From Jannaschia donghaensis (GTDB lineage Bacteria > Pseudomonadota > Alphaproteobacteria > Rhodobacterales > Rhodobacteraceae), in assembly GCF_001403795.1 (NCBI RefSeq), contig NZ_CXSU01000012.1, positions 185,415 to 249,414 on the forward strand: a DNA stretch of 64,000 nucleotides. Reading direction: 5' to 3'. This document shows, piece by piece, positions 17,514-26,190 of this stretch; the stretch's first letter is position 1, and every line of letters starts with the position of its first letter. The translations under genes and the position numbers were made by a program. The notes under the pieces are model-generated. The model was not told where the DNA came from. It was given only the letters and a program-made list of their open reading frames with translations, and searched no databases.

Positions 17514-17975
17514 ATGAATGACGAGACACCGATCCACGCCCTGCAACCCGGCCAACTGCTGGCGCGCGGCGTCTGCCGCCACCTGCGCGACCACGATTTC
17601 ACCTGTCTGGAGGAGTTTTCGCCCGAACGCGGCAAACGCCTCGACGTGATGGCGCTGGGTCCCAAGGGGGAGTTCTGGATCGTCGAATGCAAATCCAGCC
17701 GCGCCGATTTCAACGCCGACGCGAAGTGGCAGGGCTACCTCGAGTGGTCGGACCGCTATTTCTGGGCCGTCGATACCGATTTTCCGACCGATCTTCTGCC
17801 ACCCGACACGGGGCTTATTCTGGCCGATGCCTTCGGGGCCGAAATCGTTCGAATGCCGGACCCGACGAAGCTGGCCGGCGCGCGGCGCAAGGCGCTGACG
17901 TTGCGGTTCGCGCGGTGTGCGGCCATGCGGGTGCAATGGGCACGTGACCCGATGATGGGTCAGCTGACCGGCTAG
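17514..17975 (+). CDS. mmcB: MmcB-family DNA repair protein
   Basis: A 153-residue cytoplasmic protein of the MmcB family, a DNA-damage-induced repair factor described in Caulobacter, thought to have a restriction-endonuclease-like fold. The core RLDVMALGPKGEFWIVECKSS contains the D...ExK pattern expected of PD-(D/E)xK nucleases (Asp, then Glu-Cys-Lys), followed by DFNADAKWQGY. A LexA box lies directly upstream. The gene converges on DUF6324, the two stop codons overlapping in CTAG. Confidence 0.88.
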   Translation: MNDETPIHALQPGQLLARGVCRHLRDHDFTCLEEFSPERGKRLDVMALGPKGEFWIVECKSSRADFNADAKWQGYLEWSDRYFWAVDTDFPTDLLPPDTGLILADAFGAEIVRMPDPTKLAGARRKALTLRFARCAAMRVQWARDPMMGQLTG

Positions 17976-18154
17976 CGGCTGGCTGCAATGGCGGCTGCGG
18001 CGCGGATTTCCTCGGCGATCTCCAGCGCATCCTCGGGGTCGAAATCCATCGGGATTTCTACCGATCCGCTTTCGATGAACAAGCGGACCATGCCCGCATC
18101 GGTCGGAGCGATTTGCAGATTGGCCTCTGCGTCGGAAGGATCGTTGATACCCAT
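17972..18154 (-). CDS. DUF6324-type small acidic protein
   Basis: A 60-residue acidic protein: an N-terminal half predicted as beta (NLQIAPTDAGMVRLFI), then VEIPMDFDPEDALEIAEEIRAA, a helix end. It resembles the DUF6324 family of Rhodobacterales, of unknown function. The stop overlaps that of mmcB on the opposite strand, and the start faces the GNAT gene 45 bases away, so the two share a divergent control region. Confidence 0.7.
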   Translation of the reverse strand: MGINDPSDAEANLQIAPTDAGMVRLFIESGSVEIPMDFDPEDALEIAEEIRAAAAIAASR

Positions 18155-18199
18155 GACGCGTGTCTAGACAGGGGCCGCCCGACGCGCAAGGCTGGACCC

Positions 18200-18688
18200 A
18201 TGGACACCCACCTCACCCTTCGCGATCTGGCCCCCGGCGATGCCGGCTGGGTCCTGATGCGCCATGGTGAGCTCTACTGGACGGACGAGGGATACGATCA
18301 TCGGTTCGAGGCGCTGGTCGCGGGTATCCTGGCGCAATTCATCACCGATCGCGGCCCGCAGGATCGGGCCTGGATCGCGGTGGACGCTCAGGAAGCGCGG
18401 CACGGCTGCATCTTTTGTGTCTGGCCCGCGCCGGACACCGCAAAGTTGCGAATGTTCCTGGTGGAGCCGGCGATGCGGGGCACTGGATTGGCGCAGCGCC
18501 TGTTGGAAGCGGTGATCGCGCATGCGCGGGGTAGGGGCGCGGCGCGGCTGGTCCTGTGGACCCATGAAAGCCACCGCGCGGCCGGCCGGCTTTATGGCCG
18601 CAACGGATTCGCGCTGCTGGACGAACGCCCGGTCGACGCTTTCGGGCAGCCCACGAAGGAGCAGACGTGGCAGTTGGATCTGCGGTGA
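18200..18688 (+). CDS. GNAT-family N-acetyltransferase
   Basis: A 162-residue GCN5-related acetyltransferase. The acetyl-CoA site is LRMFLVEPAMRGTGLAQRLLEAV (about residues 89-111), with the RGxGLA/G pattern of motif A, and the C-terminal LYGRNGFALLDE (about 136-147) is motif B. Resembles MarR-linked small-molecule acetyltransferases, but the substrate is unknown. ATG 18200 is chosen because upstream in-frame sequence overlaps the divergent gene. Confidence 0.85.
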   Translation: MDTHLTLRDLAPGDAGWVLMRHGELYWTDEGYDHRFEALVAGILAQFITDRGPQDRAWIAVDAQEARHGCIFCVWPAPDTAKLRMFLVEPAMRGTGLAQRLLEAVIAHARGRGAARLVLWTHESHRAAGRLYGRNGFALLDERPVDAFGQPTKEQTWQLDLR

Positions 18689-18746
18689 AAACCACGCCGC
18701 CCCGGTCTTGCGCCCCGCCGATGCCTTCGCTAAACCGACCCCCGAT

Positions 18747-18823
18747 GCCGCCTTAGCTCAGTTGGTTAGAGCACTGGTTTGTGGAACCAGGGGTCCCCCG
18801 TTCAAGCCGGGGAGGCGGTACCA
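18747..18823 (+). tRNA. tRNA-His(GTG), no encoded G-1
   Basis: Acceptor GCCGCCT (18747-18753) pairs with AGGCGGT ending at 18819, with a G1-U72 wobble; anticodon stem CTGGT/ACCAG with loop TTGTGGA gives GTG; T-arm CCCCG-TTCAAGC-CGGGG; A73 and CCA are encoded. Normal tRNA-His has G-1 opposite C73; here A73 is present and no G-1 fits, as reported for a group of Alphaproteobacteria. Confidence 0.96.
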
Positions 18824-18856
18824 CCTCCCTGACATTTTCCGAAGGAAGGCTCCGAT

Positions 18857-19258
18857 ATCCGCGCCTTCATCGTCGATACGCTCGCCACGATCGTGTTCTT
18901 TACGCTTGTGGCCGGCGCGACGGAACTCCTGATCGTCGGCATGACGCCCGGACAGGTCCTTGCCACCCGTGCGGTGACGATCCCCGTGATGGTGCTGACG
19001 GGGCGGCCATACGGTCGCTGGCGCGATGCGGTCCTTACGCGGGTTGCCGGTAGCGGTCCGGTCGCGCGGACGCTGGCCGATGTCGGCGCGTTTCTGACGT
19101 TCCAAGTGCCAGTCTATGGCGCAATCCTGATGCTGGCCGATGCCACCACGGGCCAGGTCGCCGCAGCACTCACGTCGGCAACGTTTTTCATGGTGATCCT
19201 CGCGCGGCCCTTCGGTCTTTTCCTTGATGCAGCGCGGCGAATCGCGGCGCGTTACTGA
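18857..19258 (+). CDS. alaE: AlaE-family L-alanine exporter (likely ATC start)
   Basis: An inner-membrane exporter of the AlaE family with about four hydrophobic segments. Conserved features include RPYGRWRD (about residues 50-57), DVGAFLTFQVPVYGAI (about 75-90) and RPFGLFLDAARR at the end. Homology extends upstream of the first usual start (GTG 18893): the frame reads IRAFIVDTLATIVFF, matching the N-terminus of E. coli AlaE, but there is no ATG, GTG or TTG before a stop at 18830. A perfect AAGGAAGG ribosome site lies seven bases before ATC at 18857, so a rare ATC start (133 residues) is proposed. Lies 33 bases after tRNA-His and overlaps the malY-like stop by seven bases. Confidence 0.8.
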   Translation: MRAFIVDTLATIVFFTLVAGATELLIVGMTPGQVLATRAVTIPVMVLTGRPYGRWRDAVLTRVAGSGPVARTLADVGAFLTFQVPVYGAILMLADATTGQVAAALTSATFFMVILARPFGLFLDAARRIAARY

Positions 19259-20439
19259 AGGTCTGCGAAGGCGGCCTGCATCCGCTCGACCGCCGCGACC
19301 ACGTTGGCGCGGGGTGTGGCGATGTTGAAGCGCAGGAACGACTCACCGCCCTTGCCGAAGGTCGGGCCGTGGTTCGCTGCGATCTTTGCGTCCTGCTCGG
19401 TGCGGCGGGTGAATTCTTCGCGGGTCATGCCGGTCCCCGAGAAGTCGACCCAGCTGAGGTAGGTCGCTTGCAAAGGCACCGACTTCAGACCGGGAATTGC
19501 GTTGATCCCCGCGTCGAAGATGCGTCGGTTGCCATCCAGATATTCGATAAGCCCATCGAGCCATCGCGCACCCTCGGGCGAATAGGCCGCCTTTGCCATA
19601 AACAGACCGAAGGAATTCGGGGACAGGCCAAGGCCAAGCATCTTCTTGGCGAACTGCGCGCGCAGCGCCGCGTCGTCGACGATGACATTGCCCGAATGGC
19701 TGCCGGCGATGTTGAAGGTCTTGGTGGTGGCCGTCATCATCACCAAATGGTCGGCCACGCCGTCGATGTTGGCCATCGGGATGTGGGTGTTGCCGGGATA
19801 GACCAGGTCGTGGTGGATCTCGTCCGATACCAGGATCAGGTCGTGACGCCGCGCGAAGGCCGCGAAGCCTTCCAACTCGTCGCGCGTCCAGACCCGGCCG
19901 TTCGGATTGTGCGGCGAGCACAGGATCATCATCTTCGCCCCGCCGTCCGCCGCCACGACCTTGTCCCACGCGTCAAAATCAACGGTGTAGGTCGTGCCGT
20001 CGAACGGCATTTCGCATTCGATCACCCGTCGGTCATTGCCTTTGATCACCTTGGCGAAGGCATGATAGACAGGTGTGAACAACACGATGCCATCGCCCGG
20101 ATCGGACCATGTATCGACGCAAAGCGCGGTGCCGTTGACCAGGCCATGGGTCGTGAAGATCGCGGCCGGATCGACCGTCCAGCCGTGCCGCTCTTTCATC
20201 CACCAGCAAATCGCGGCGCGGTAGTCGCTGTCGTCGCCGTAGTAGCCGATGATGCCGTGATCCAACTGGTCGCGCACAGCGTCGAGCACGACCTGCGGCG
20301 GGCGAAAGTCCATGTCAGCGACCCACATGGCGATGCCGTCTTCGCGGGGCACGCCATAGATACTCTCCATCATGTCCCATTTCACGCAGTCGGTGCCGCG
20401 GCGGTCGATGATCTGGTCGAAACGGGGGTCGGCGTTCAT
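19252..20439 (-). CDS. MalY/PatB-type aminotransferase (cystathionine beta-lyase-like)
   Basis: A 395-residue pyridoxal-phosphate enzyme of fold type I, class I/II, MalY/PatB group, usually a C-S beta-lyase acting on cystathionine or similar thioethers. Motifs: AMWVADMDFRPP near residue 40, SPHNPNGRVW (about 170), DEIHHDLVY (about 200) and the PLP-binding Lys in TATTKTFNIAG (about 234). AAAGGAG precedes the ATG with ideal spacing. Convergent with alaE; divergent from the deformylase cluster. Confidence 0.92.
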   Translation of the reverse strand: MNADPRFDQIIDRRGTDCVKWDMMESIYGVPREDGIAMWVADMDFRPPQVVLDAVRDQLDHGIIGYYGDDSDYRAAICWWMKERHGWTVDPAAIFTTHGLVNGTALCVDTWSDPGDGIVLFTPVYHAFAKVIKGNDRRVIECEMPFDGTTYTVDFDAWDKVVAADGGAKMMILCSPHNPNGRVWTRDELEGFAAFARRHDLILVSDEIHHDLVYPGNTHIPMANIDGVADHLVMMTATTKTFNIAGSHSGNVIVDDAALRAQFAKKMLGLGLSPNSFGLFMAKAAYSPEGARWLDGLIEYLDGNRRIFDAGINAIPGLKSVPLQATYLSWVDFSGTGMTREEFTRRTEQDAKIAANHGPTFGKGGESFLRFNIATPRANVVAAVERMQAAFADLQ

Positions 20440-20520
20440 GGCAGGTCTCCTTTGTCTGCCGGAGCCTAGACGCTGCGACCCCGGTTGCAAGACAATCGCG
20501 TGCGGACTATTCCGGCGGCC

Positions 20521-21039
20521 ATGAAACGACCGATCCTGATCCATCCCGATCCGCGCCTCAAACAGGTCGCAGCCGCCGTGCCCGACCTGTCGGACGAGCG
20601 TCGGACGCTGGCCGCCGACCTTTTGGAGACGATGTACGACGCCCCCGGCATCGGCCTGGCCGCGCCGCAGGTTGGCGTGATGGAGCGTCTGATCGTCGTC
20701 GATTGCGTAAAGGAGGAAGGGGCCAAGCCCCGGCCCCTGGTGATGTTCAACCCCGAGATCGTGGCCGCGTCGGACCGGGTTTCGGTCTATGAGGAAGGGT
20801 GTCTGTCGATCCCCGACCAATACGCAGAGGTGACCCGGCCCGCCGAAGTGACGGTGCGCTGGATGGACGAGAACGGTAACGAGCGGAGCGAAGACATGGC
20901 CGGGCTTTGGGCGACCTGCGTGCAGCACGAGATCGACCATCTGGAGGGCAAGCTCTTCATCGACTACCTCGGCCCGATGAAGCGGCAAGTGATCACCCGG
21001 CGCATGGTCAAGCTGAAGCGGGAAATGGCGCGTGGATAA
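20521..21039 (+). CDS. def: Peptide deformylase
   Basis: Removes the formyl group from the initiator Met of new proteins. A 172-residue enzyme with all three catalytic motifs intact: GIGLAAPQVG (43-52), EGCLS (92-96, Cys metal ligand) and HEIDH (136-140, two His ligands and catalytic Glu). It is the first of three tandem paralogues upstream of fmt and by motif quality is the main cellular enzyme. Confidence 0.97.
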   Translation: MKRPILIHPDPRLKQVAAAVPDLSDERRTLAADLLETMYDAPGIGLAAPQVGVMERLIVVDCVKEEGAKPRPLVMFNPEIVAASDRVSVYEEGCLSIPDQYAEVTRPAEVTVRWMDENGNERSEDMAGLWATCVQHEIDHLEGKLFIDYLGPMKRQVITRRMVKLKREMARG

Positions 21040-21057
21040 CCGTCATGGGTCGGGCCG

Positions 21058-21504
21058 GTGATCCGCCCGATCGTCATGGCACCCGATCCCGTGCTGTCGG
21101 TTTCGTGCGATGCCGCGACGGGTGACGTCACCGAACTGGCGCGCGACATGCTCGACACGATGTATGCGGCCACGGGACGCGGGTTGGCCGCGCCGCAGGT
21201 CGCCGTCTCGCAGCGGATCTTCGTTATGGATTGCACTTGGAAAGAAGGCGTGCCGGACCCGCGCGTCTTCGTGAACCCCGAGATCGCGGCGCGGACGGGG
21301 CGTCAGGTCAACGTCGAGGCGTGCCTGTCGATTCCCGACACACCGCGCAGGGTCGAACGGCCCGCGGAGGTCGATCTGAGTTTCGACGCGCCCGGCGGTC
21401 GCCGGAGCGAACGGTTCGCCGGCTTCGCCGCCGCCTGTATCTGTCACGAGATTGATCATCTGAACGGCGTCCTGATCACCGATCTTCCGGAAGCGGACGA
21501 ATGA
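21058..21504 (+). CDS. Second peptide deformylase paralogue
   Basis: A 148-residue deformylase relative with slightly altered motifs: GRGLAAPQV (40-48, Gly to Arg at the second position), EACLS (87-91, Ala in place of Gly but the Cys ligand kept) and HEIDH (130-134). The metal site is complete, so activity is plausible, though the Gly-to-Ala change next to the ligand may alter it. Starts at GTG 19 bases after def and its stop overlaps the third paralogue (ATGA). Confidence 0.88.
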   Translation: MIRPIVMAPDPVLSVSCDAATGDVTELARDMLDTMYAATGRGLAAPQVAVSQRIFVMDCTWKEGVPDPRVFVNPEIAARTGRQVNVEACLSIPDTPRRVERPAEVDLSFDAPGGRRSERFAGFAAACICHEIDHLNGVLITDLPEADE

Positions 21505-21992
21505 CGCCGCGCCCCTTCGTCATGTGGCCCGATCGCCGGCTGACCGTGCCCGCGGCGCGGGTGGAAGAGATCACCGACGAGGTGCGCGCGATTTGGGACG
21601 AGATGATCGCGGCGATGCGCGCCATGCCTGGCGTCGGTCTGGCCGCGCCGCAGCTTGGTATCCCGCTGCGTCTGGCGGTGGTCGATGCGGACGACGGGTT
21701 CGGCGTCACGCGACTGGCCAATCCGCATGTCGTTCACGCCAGCGGCGTGATGAACGAACACGAAGAAGCGTCGCCGAATTTGCCGGGCGTATCGGCCAGG
21801 GTCAGGCGTCCGCGTGCGGTGACGGTCGCCTACATCGACGAGACGGGAAGCGCGCGGGAACAGGATTTCGTGTTGCTGCGTGCGACGTCGGTGCAGCACC
21901 AGATCGATCATCTGGAGGGGCGGCTCTATTTTCATCGCCTGTCGAAGCTGAAGCGTGACATGCTGCTCAAGAAGGCCCGCCGGGCCGGATGA
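21501..21992 (+). CDS. Third deformylase paralogue, metal site lost
   Basis: A 163-residue protein with clear deformylase architecture, including [10 protein letters not shown] (44-53), but the second motif is EEASPNLPG (88-96): the Cys metal ligand is replaced by Ser. In the third motif HQIDH (133-137) the catalytic Glu is Gln. The two His remain. It is therefore very unlikely to be a normal deformylase, yet the frame is intact and the gene is translationally coupled to its neighbours, so a regulatory, substrate-binding or altered catalytic role is possible (inference). Located 10 bases before fmt. Confidence 0.9.
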   Translation: MTPRPFVMWPDRRLTVPAARVEEITDEVRAIWDEMIAAMRAMPGVGLAAPQLGIPLRLAVVDADDGFGVTRLANPHVVHASGVMNEHEEASPNLPGVSARVRRPRAVTVAYIDETGSAREQDFVLLRATSVQHQIDHLEGRLYFHRLSKLKRDMLLKKARRAG

Positions 21993-22002
21993 GGGGGACG
22001 AC

Positions 22003-22923
22003 ATGCGGGTGATCTTCATGGGAACGCCGGAGTTCTCGGTGCCCGTCCTCGACGCGCTGGTCGAGGCGGACCACGAGGTCGTCGCCGTCTATTCGCAGCC
22101 GCCCCGTCCCGCCGGTCGGGGCAAAAAGGACCGGCCCAGCCCGGTGCAGGCACGGGCCGAGGCACTGGGGCTGCAGGTGCGCACGCCCGCTTCGCTGAAA
22201 CGACTGGAAGTGCGGGGAGATTTCGCGGCGCTGAACGCGGATGTGGCCGTCGTCGTGGCTTATGGTCTGCTGCTGCCGCAGGAAGTTCTGGACGCGCCGA
22301 CGCACGGCTGCATCAACGTCCATGCGTCGCTTCTGCCGCGCTGGCGCGGGGCGGCCCCGATCCACCGCGCCGTCATGGCGGGCGATGCCCGCACCGGCAT
22401 TTGCATCATGCAGATGGAGGCGGGGCTGGACACCGGCCCGGTTCTTCTGCGCGAAGGGACGGATATCGGGCCGACGGACACGACGGGCGATCTGCACGAT
22501 CGTTTGTCTGCGATGGGCGCGCGGCTGGCTGCGAAGGCCGTGGCACAGATCGACCGGCTGTCCCCCGTGGCTCAGCCCGAGGACGGCGTGACCTATGCCG
22601 CCAAGATCGACAAGGCCGAAGCGCGGGTGGATTTCGCATGGGACGCCGGGACGCTGGCGCGCCATATCAATGGCCTGTCGCCCTTTCCGGGGGCCTGGGT
22701 GGAGCGGGAGGGCGCGCGCCTGAAGCTGCTTCGTGCGGAAAGCATCGACCTGGAGGAAGCCGGCGCGCCCGGTACGGTGGTCGACGCCAAAGGGCTGGTG
22801 GTCACGACCGGGCAGGGTGCCTTGCGCCTGATCACGGTGCAGCCCGCCGGCAAGGGCGCCCAAGACGGGGTGGCGTTTCGCAACGGTGCACGGCTGGACG
22901 TCGGTGACCGGCTGGACGGATGA
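22003..22923 (+). CDS. fmt: Methionyl-tRNA formyltransferase
   Basis: Transfers a formyl group from 10-formyl-tetrahydrofolate to initiator Met-tRNA. A 306-residue protein with [11 protein letters not shown] at the N-terminus, [14 protein letters not shown], the catalytic [19 protein letters not shown] (Asn, His) and DTGPVL, followed by the C-terminal OB domain (about 210-306). GAGGGGG precedes the ATG. It is the last gene of the deformylase cluster, the usual def-fmt pairing. Confidence 0.97.
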   Translation: MRVIFMGTPEFSVPVLDALVEADHEVVAVYSQPPRPAGRGKKDRPSPVQARAEALGLQVRTPASLKRLEVRGDFAALNADVAVVVAYGLLLPQEVLDAPTHGCINVHASLLPRWRGAAPIHRAVMAGDARTGICIMQMEAGLDTGPVLLREGTDIGPTDTTGDLHDRLSAMGARLAAKAVAQIDRLSPVAQPEDGVTYAAKIDKAEARVDFAWDAGTLARHINGLSPFPGAWVEREGARLKLLRAESIDLEEAGAPGTVVDAKGLVVTTGQGALRLITVQPAGKGAQDGVAFRNGARLDVGDRLDG

Positions 22924-22967
22924 AGGCGTTTGCGGCATCAGGGATCAGATCCTGAAAGGCCGCCCCC

Positions 22968-23204
22968 ATGTTCCTGACCCTCTTCGGCACCGTCGTGATC
23001 GCGGGGATCGTTGGCTACGCGTCCGAGCGGATGGAGTTCACCCACAACGGCTACATCCCGTCGATCATCATCTGCATCGGCGGCGCGTTCCTGTTTTTCT
23101 TCATCACGCTGATGTTTGGGATCGGGTTTCGATCGTCGGGGATGAATGCGATCCTGTCGTCCGTCGGCGCGTTGGTGATCGTGCCGACGCATTGGCGGAA
23201 ATGA
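22968..23204 (+). CDS. Small membrane protein, GlsB/YeaQ/YmgE-like
   Basis: A 78-residue hydrophobic protein with three membrane segments (about 3-20, 28-50, 58-74). The Gly-rich pattern VIAGIVGYASERME resembles the GlsB/YeaQ/YmgE (transglycosylase-associated) family, whose members are stress-induced small membrane proteins of unclear function. It starts 44 bases after fmt. Family call is moderate. Confidence 0.6.
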   Translation: MFLTLFGTVVIAGIVGYASERMEFTHNGYIPSIIICIGGAFLFFFITLMFGIGFRSSGMNAILSSVGALVIVPTHWRK

Positions 23205-23360
23205 CCGCGTTCACGTGACATCACTCCGGTTGAAATCATTCGTGTCCCCGACCGCGTCCCGCCCCTAAAAATAACACTATGCAGATCGCTTGGACGGGCG
23301 TAATGGCCAGAACACGGGCGGCTCGGTCTCGCCCCTCATTCTGGTTTCAGGCAATTCGTC

Positions 23361-23621
23361 ATGATCCGTTCCATCCTGTCCGCTTCCCTCCTGTCGCTTG
23401 CCTTTCTGCCCCTCGCCCCCGTGGCGCAGGCCGCCGGGATGCAGCGTCTTGCCAATGGTCCGGCCGTGCCGATTGTCGGCAACGACGGTCGCTCCGATTT
23501 TCGCGGCGACGGTCGCCGCAGCGTCGGCTACCACGGCAACCATGGCTGGGCCCCCGGCACGCAATGCGCCACCGGCCTTACGATCACGCCCTTCGGCACC
23601 TGCGTGCGCCTGAAGAACTGA
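23361..23621 (+). CDS. Small exported protein
   Basis: An 86-residue protein with a classical signal peptide (basic MIR start, hydrophobic core, cleavage after AQA near residue 24). The mature part of about 60 residues is Gly/Arg-rich with two Cys (about 69 and 80) that could form a disulfide in the periplasm. No family recognised. The upstream 150 bases contain no gene. Confidence 0.55.
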   Translation: MIRSILSASLLSLAFLPLAPVAQAAGMQRLANGPAVPIVGNDGRSDFRGDGRRSVGYHGNHGWAPGTQCATGLTITPFGTCVRLKN

Positions 23622-23750
23622 TCCCGAAATTCCGTTGCGCGCGAAGCCGTCGTTGGCAAGGGCGGCGGACCTGCGGCGGACCGGTCCTTACGGCATGAGG
23701 GCTGGACGGGCCGCGACCGCGCCACTACCTCGGGGGCGGAGGTATATGCG

Positions 23751-24701
23751 ATGACCAAAGCTCCCCTGACCCTGCACCTGGCGGCACCGCGCGGCTTCTG
23801 CGCCGGCGTGGACCGCGCGATCAAGATTGTCGAGATGGCGATCGAGAAGTGGGGCGCGCCCGTCTATGTCCGCCACGAGATCGTGCACAACAAGTTCGTG
23901 GTCGATGCCTTGCGTGAAAAAGGGGCCGTGTTCGTCGAAGAGCTGGAGGAATGTCCGCAGGACCGGCCCGTGATCTTCAGCGCGCATGGCGTGCCCAAAT
24001 CGGTGCCCCAGGCCGCCGAGGCGCGCGAAATGCTGTATGTCGACGCGACCTGCCCATTGGTATCGAAAGTCCACATCGAAGCGGCGCGCCACCACGACGC
24101 GGGGCTGCAGATCGTGATGATCGGACATGCCGGCCACCCTGAAACGGTGGGCACGATGGGTCAGCTGCCCGAAGGAGAGGTCCTGCTGGTCGAAGTGCCC
24201 GAAGACGTCGCCGACCTGCAGCCGCGCGATACCGATCGCCTGGCTTTCGTGACGCAGACGACCCTGTCGGTGGACGACACGGCGGAGGTGGTCGCGGCAC
24301 TGATGGCCCGGTTCCCCGCGATCGTCGGGCCGCACAAGGAAGACATCTGCTACGCCACCACGAACCGGCAGGAGGCGGTCAAGGCCATGGCCCCCGACTG
24401 CGACGCGATCCTGGTGGTCGGCGCGCCCAATTCATCGAATTCGAAACGCCTGGTGGAGGTCGGCGCGCGCGCGGGCTGTTCCTATGCGCAATTGGTGCAG
24501 CGGGCGGACGACATCGATTGGCGCAGTCTTGACGGAATCCGCAGCGTCGGCATCACCGCGGGAGCCAGCGCGCCGGAAGTGCTGATCGAAGAGGTGATCG
24601 ATGCCTTCCGCGACCGCTATGACGTATCGGTGAACCCGGTCGTCACCGCCGAGGAGAACGTCGAATTCAAGGTGCCGCGGGTCCTGCGCCTGCCGGGGTA
24701 A
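23751..24701 (+). CDS. ispH: 4-hydroxy-3-methylbut-2-enyl diphosphate reductase
   Basis: Last step of the MEP pathway, giving IPP and DMAPP via a 4Fe-4S cluster. A 316-residue protein with the three Cys ligands in GFCAGVDRA (near 18), DATCPLV (near 100) and the [11 protein letters not shown] segment plus Cys of the ICYATTNRQ strand (near 200), and the catalytic Glu in TAGASAPE region. FSAHGVP (82-88) is also typical. A hypothetical minus-strand gene overlaps its last 35 bases. Confidence 0.97.
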   Translation: MTKAPLTLHLAAPRGFCAGVDRAIKIVEMAIEKWGAPVYVRHEIVHNKFVVDALREKGAVFVEELEECPQDRPVIFSAHGVPKSVPQAAEAREMLYVDATCPLVSKVHIEAARHHDAGLQIVMIGHAGHPETVGTMGQLPEGEVLLVEVPEDVADLQPRDTDRLAFVTQTTLSVDDTAEVVAALMARFPAIVGPHKEDICYATTNRQEAVKAMAPDCDAILVVGAPNSSNSKRLVEVGARAGCSYAQLVQRADDIDWRSLDGIRSVGITAGASAPEVLIEEVIDAFRDRYDVSVNPVVTAEENVEFKVPRVLRLPG

Positions 24702-25398
24702 ACGCGTGAGCGAGCCGGCCGATGACATGGCCCAGCACGACCTCGATTAGGATGGGCCAGTCTCCAAAGTAGCCAGGATCGTCACCAATTTGCTGGCCGA
24801 TGAGCAGGAACAACGTCACCGAGACGAAAATGGCGAGCGCGCTGCGCCGCAGAAAATGACCTGCTTCGGTGCGTGGGCCTTCCTGGGCAAGACGATTCCA
24901 GACGGCGCTGGCCTTGAAGCAGGATACCAGGATCGCGAGCACGAGCAGGGGCTGGATCGGTCTGTCGAACGGTGAGCCGATCAGGGACGCGAGCGGGACG
25001 ATCGCGCCAACCATCGACCCCTGCAGGACCCCTGAAATCTTGGAGGTCCAGAGTGTACGAGCGAGATTGGCGATCAGACCCGGACCGGCTGGCGAGGGAA
25101 CCGGCGGGATGATGAGGGGGCAAAGGACGCCACCGGCCGCCAGCCAGAAGAAACTTGCCGAGATCGCCGGTCGTGGTGGCCCCGTTCCGATGGCGAGAAG
25201 GAAGGCCAAGAGCAGCAAGATCGCAGGGAGGCGGATGCGGCGCGGGTCGGGACAGGATCCCGAAAGGGCCGGCTCGAAGGCGCTCCATGCAAGTGTGCGC
25301 GAAAAGGCCCACCACCCGAGGATGACAATTGCGCCGGTAATCGCGAGGGACCCGGATCGGTATAGATGCAATGCGTCAAACCGAAAGCCGCGGCGCAT
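24667..25398 (-). CDS. Hypothetical polytopic membrane protein
   Basis: A 243-residue frame rich in hydrophobic segments (about six to seven: near residues 10-30, 50-70, 75-100, 125-150, 155-175, 195-215 and 220-240). No family recognised. The ATG at 25398 is chosen because the upstream in-frame sequence lacks membrane character and overlaps the divergent LysE control region. The 3' end overlaps ispH by 35 bases. Codon usage is somewhat less biased than in neighbours. Possibly a self-contained permease or O-antigen ligase-like protein, but this is a guess. Confidence 0.5.
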   Translation of the reverse strand: MRRGFRFDALHLYRSGSLAITGAIVILGWWAFSRTLAWSAFEPALSGSCPDPRRIRLPAILLLLAFLLAIGTGPPRPAISASFFWLAAGGVLCPLIIPPVPSPAGPGLIANLARTLWTSKISGVLQGSMVGAIVPLASLIGSPFDRPIQPLLVLAILVSCFKASAVWNRLAQEGPRTEAGHFLRRSALAIFVSVTLFLLIGQQIGDDPGYFGDWPILIEVVLGHVIGRLAHAFTPAGAGPAAP

Positions 25399-25516
25399 CG
25401 CGCGGGCGTGGATGTCAGCGGATGGAAGTTGCGAAGGCTGCGATGGCCGCGTGCCTGGGGGTGGCCGAACGACCTGACGGCTTGCCCGCCCCGGTCCGTT
25501 GCGGCAGGGTCGGAGC

Positions 25517-26134
25517 ATGATAACGCTCCAGTTCCTTCTGACGGCCTTCGTCGTCGTCATCGCCCCGGGAACCGGTGTGGTGTACACGCTTGCAATGGGC
25601 CTTGGCCGGGGGCGACGCGCCGCGCTGGCCGCCGCCGCGGGTTGCACGCTGGGCATCGTGCCCGCGCTTTTGGCGGCGGCGCTGGGTCTGGCGGCCGTCC
25701 TACACGCCTCGGCGCTGCTGTTCAACGTGGTGAAATTCGCGGGCGTCGCCTATCTTTTGTGGATGGCTTGGGGTGCTTTGCGCCAAACCGGCGCGTTGGC
25801 CGTGAAACCGGCCGAAGCGCGGGGCGAGGGGCTGATGCGCATCGCGTGGCGCGGCACGTTGATCAATGTTCTCAATCCGAAGCTGTCCATCTTTTTCCTC
25901 GCCCTTCTGCCGCCTTTCCTGTCGGGGGATGCGAGCCGGGCAACGCTGGAAATGACGAGTCTGGGCGGGGTGTTCATGGCGCTGACCTTCGCCGTTTTCA
26001 CGGTCTACGGTCTTTTTGCGGGGGCATTCCGCGATCGTCTGCTGGCCAGCGCGCGGGCGAAGGCCTGGCTGAACCGGTCGTTCGCGGCCGTCTTTGCAAC
26101 GCTGGCCGGTCGACTGGCGTTGGAGCGGGCATAA
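25517..26134 (+). CDS. LysE/RhtB-family exporter
   Basis: A 205-residue inner-membrane amino-acid exporter with six predicted helices. The N-terminus (LTAFVVVIAPGTGVVYTLAMG) and the INVLNPKLSIFFLALLPPFL segment (about 118-138) are characteristic of the LysE/RhtB family, the NPK motif being diagnostic. Substrates are usually amino acids such as homoserine or lysine, not assignable here. CGGAG precedes the ATG. Confidence 0.9.
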   Translation: MITLQFLLTAFVVVIAPGTGVVYTLAMGLGRGRRAALAAAAGCTLGIVPALLAAALGLAAVLHASALLFNVVKFAGVAYLLWMAWGALRQTGALAVKPAEARGEGLMRIAWRGTLINVLNPKLSIFFLALLPPFLSGDASRATLEMTSLGGVFMALTFAVFTVYGLFAGAFRDRLLASARAKAWLNRSFAAVFATLAGRLALERA

Positions 26135-26190
26135 GCGGCGCGACGTTTTTGCGGTTTCGCGGCGCGCGCACCCATGGCATCTGAGGGCGC

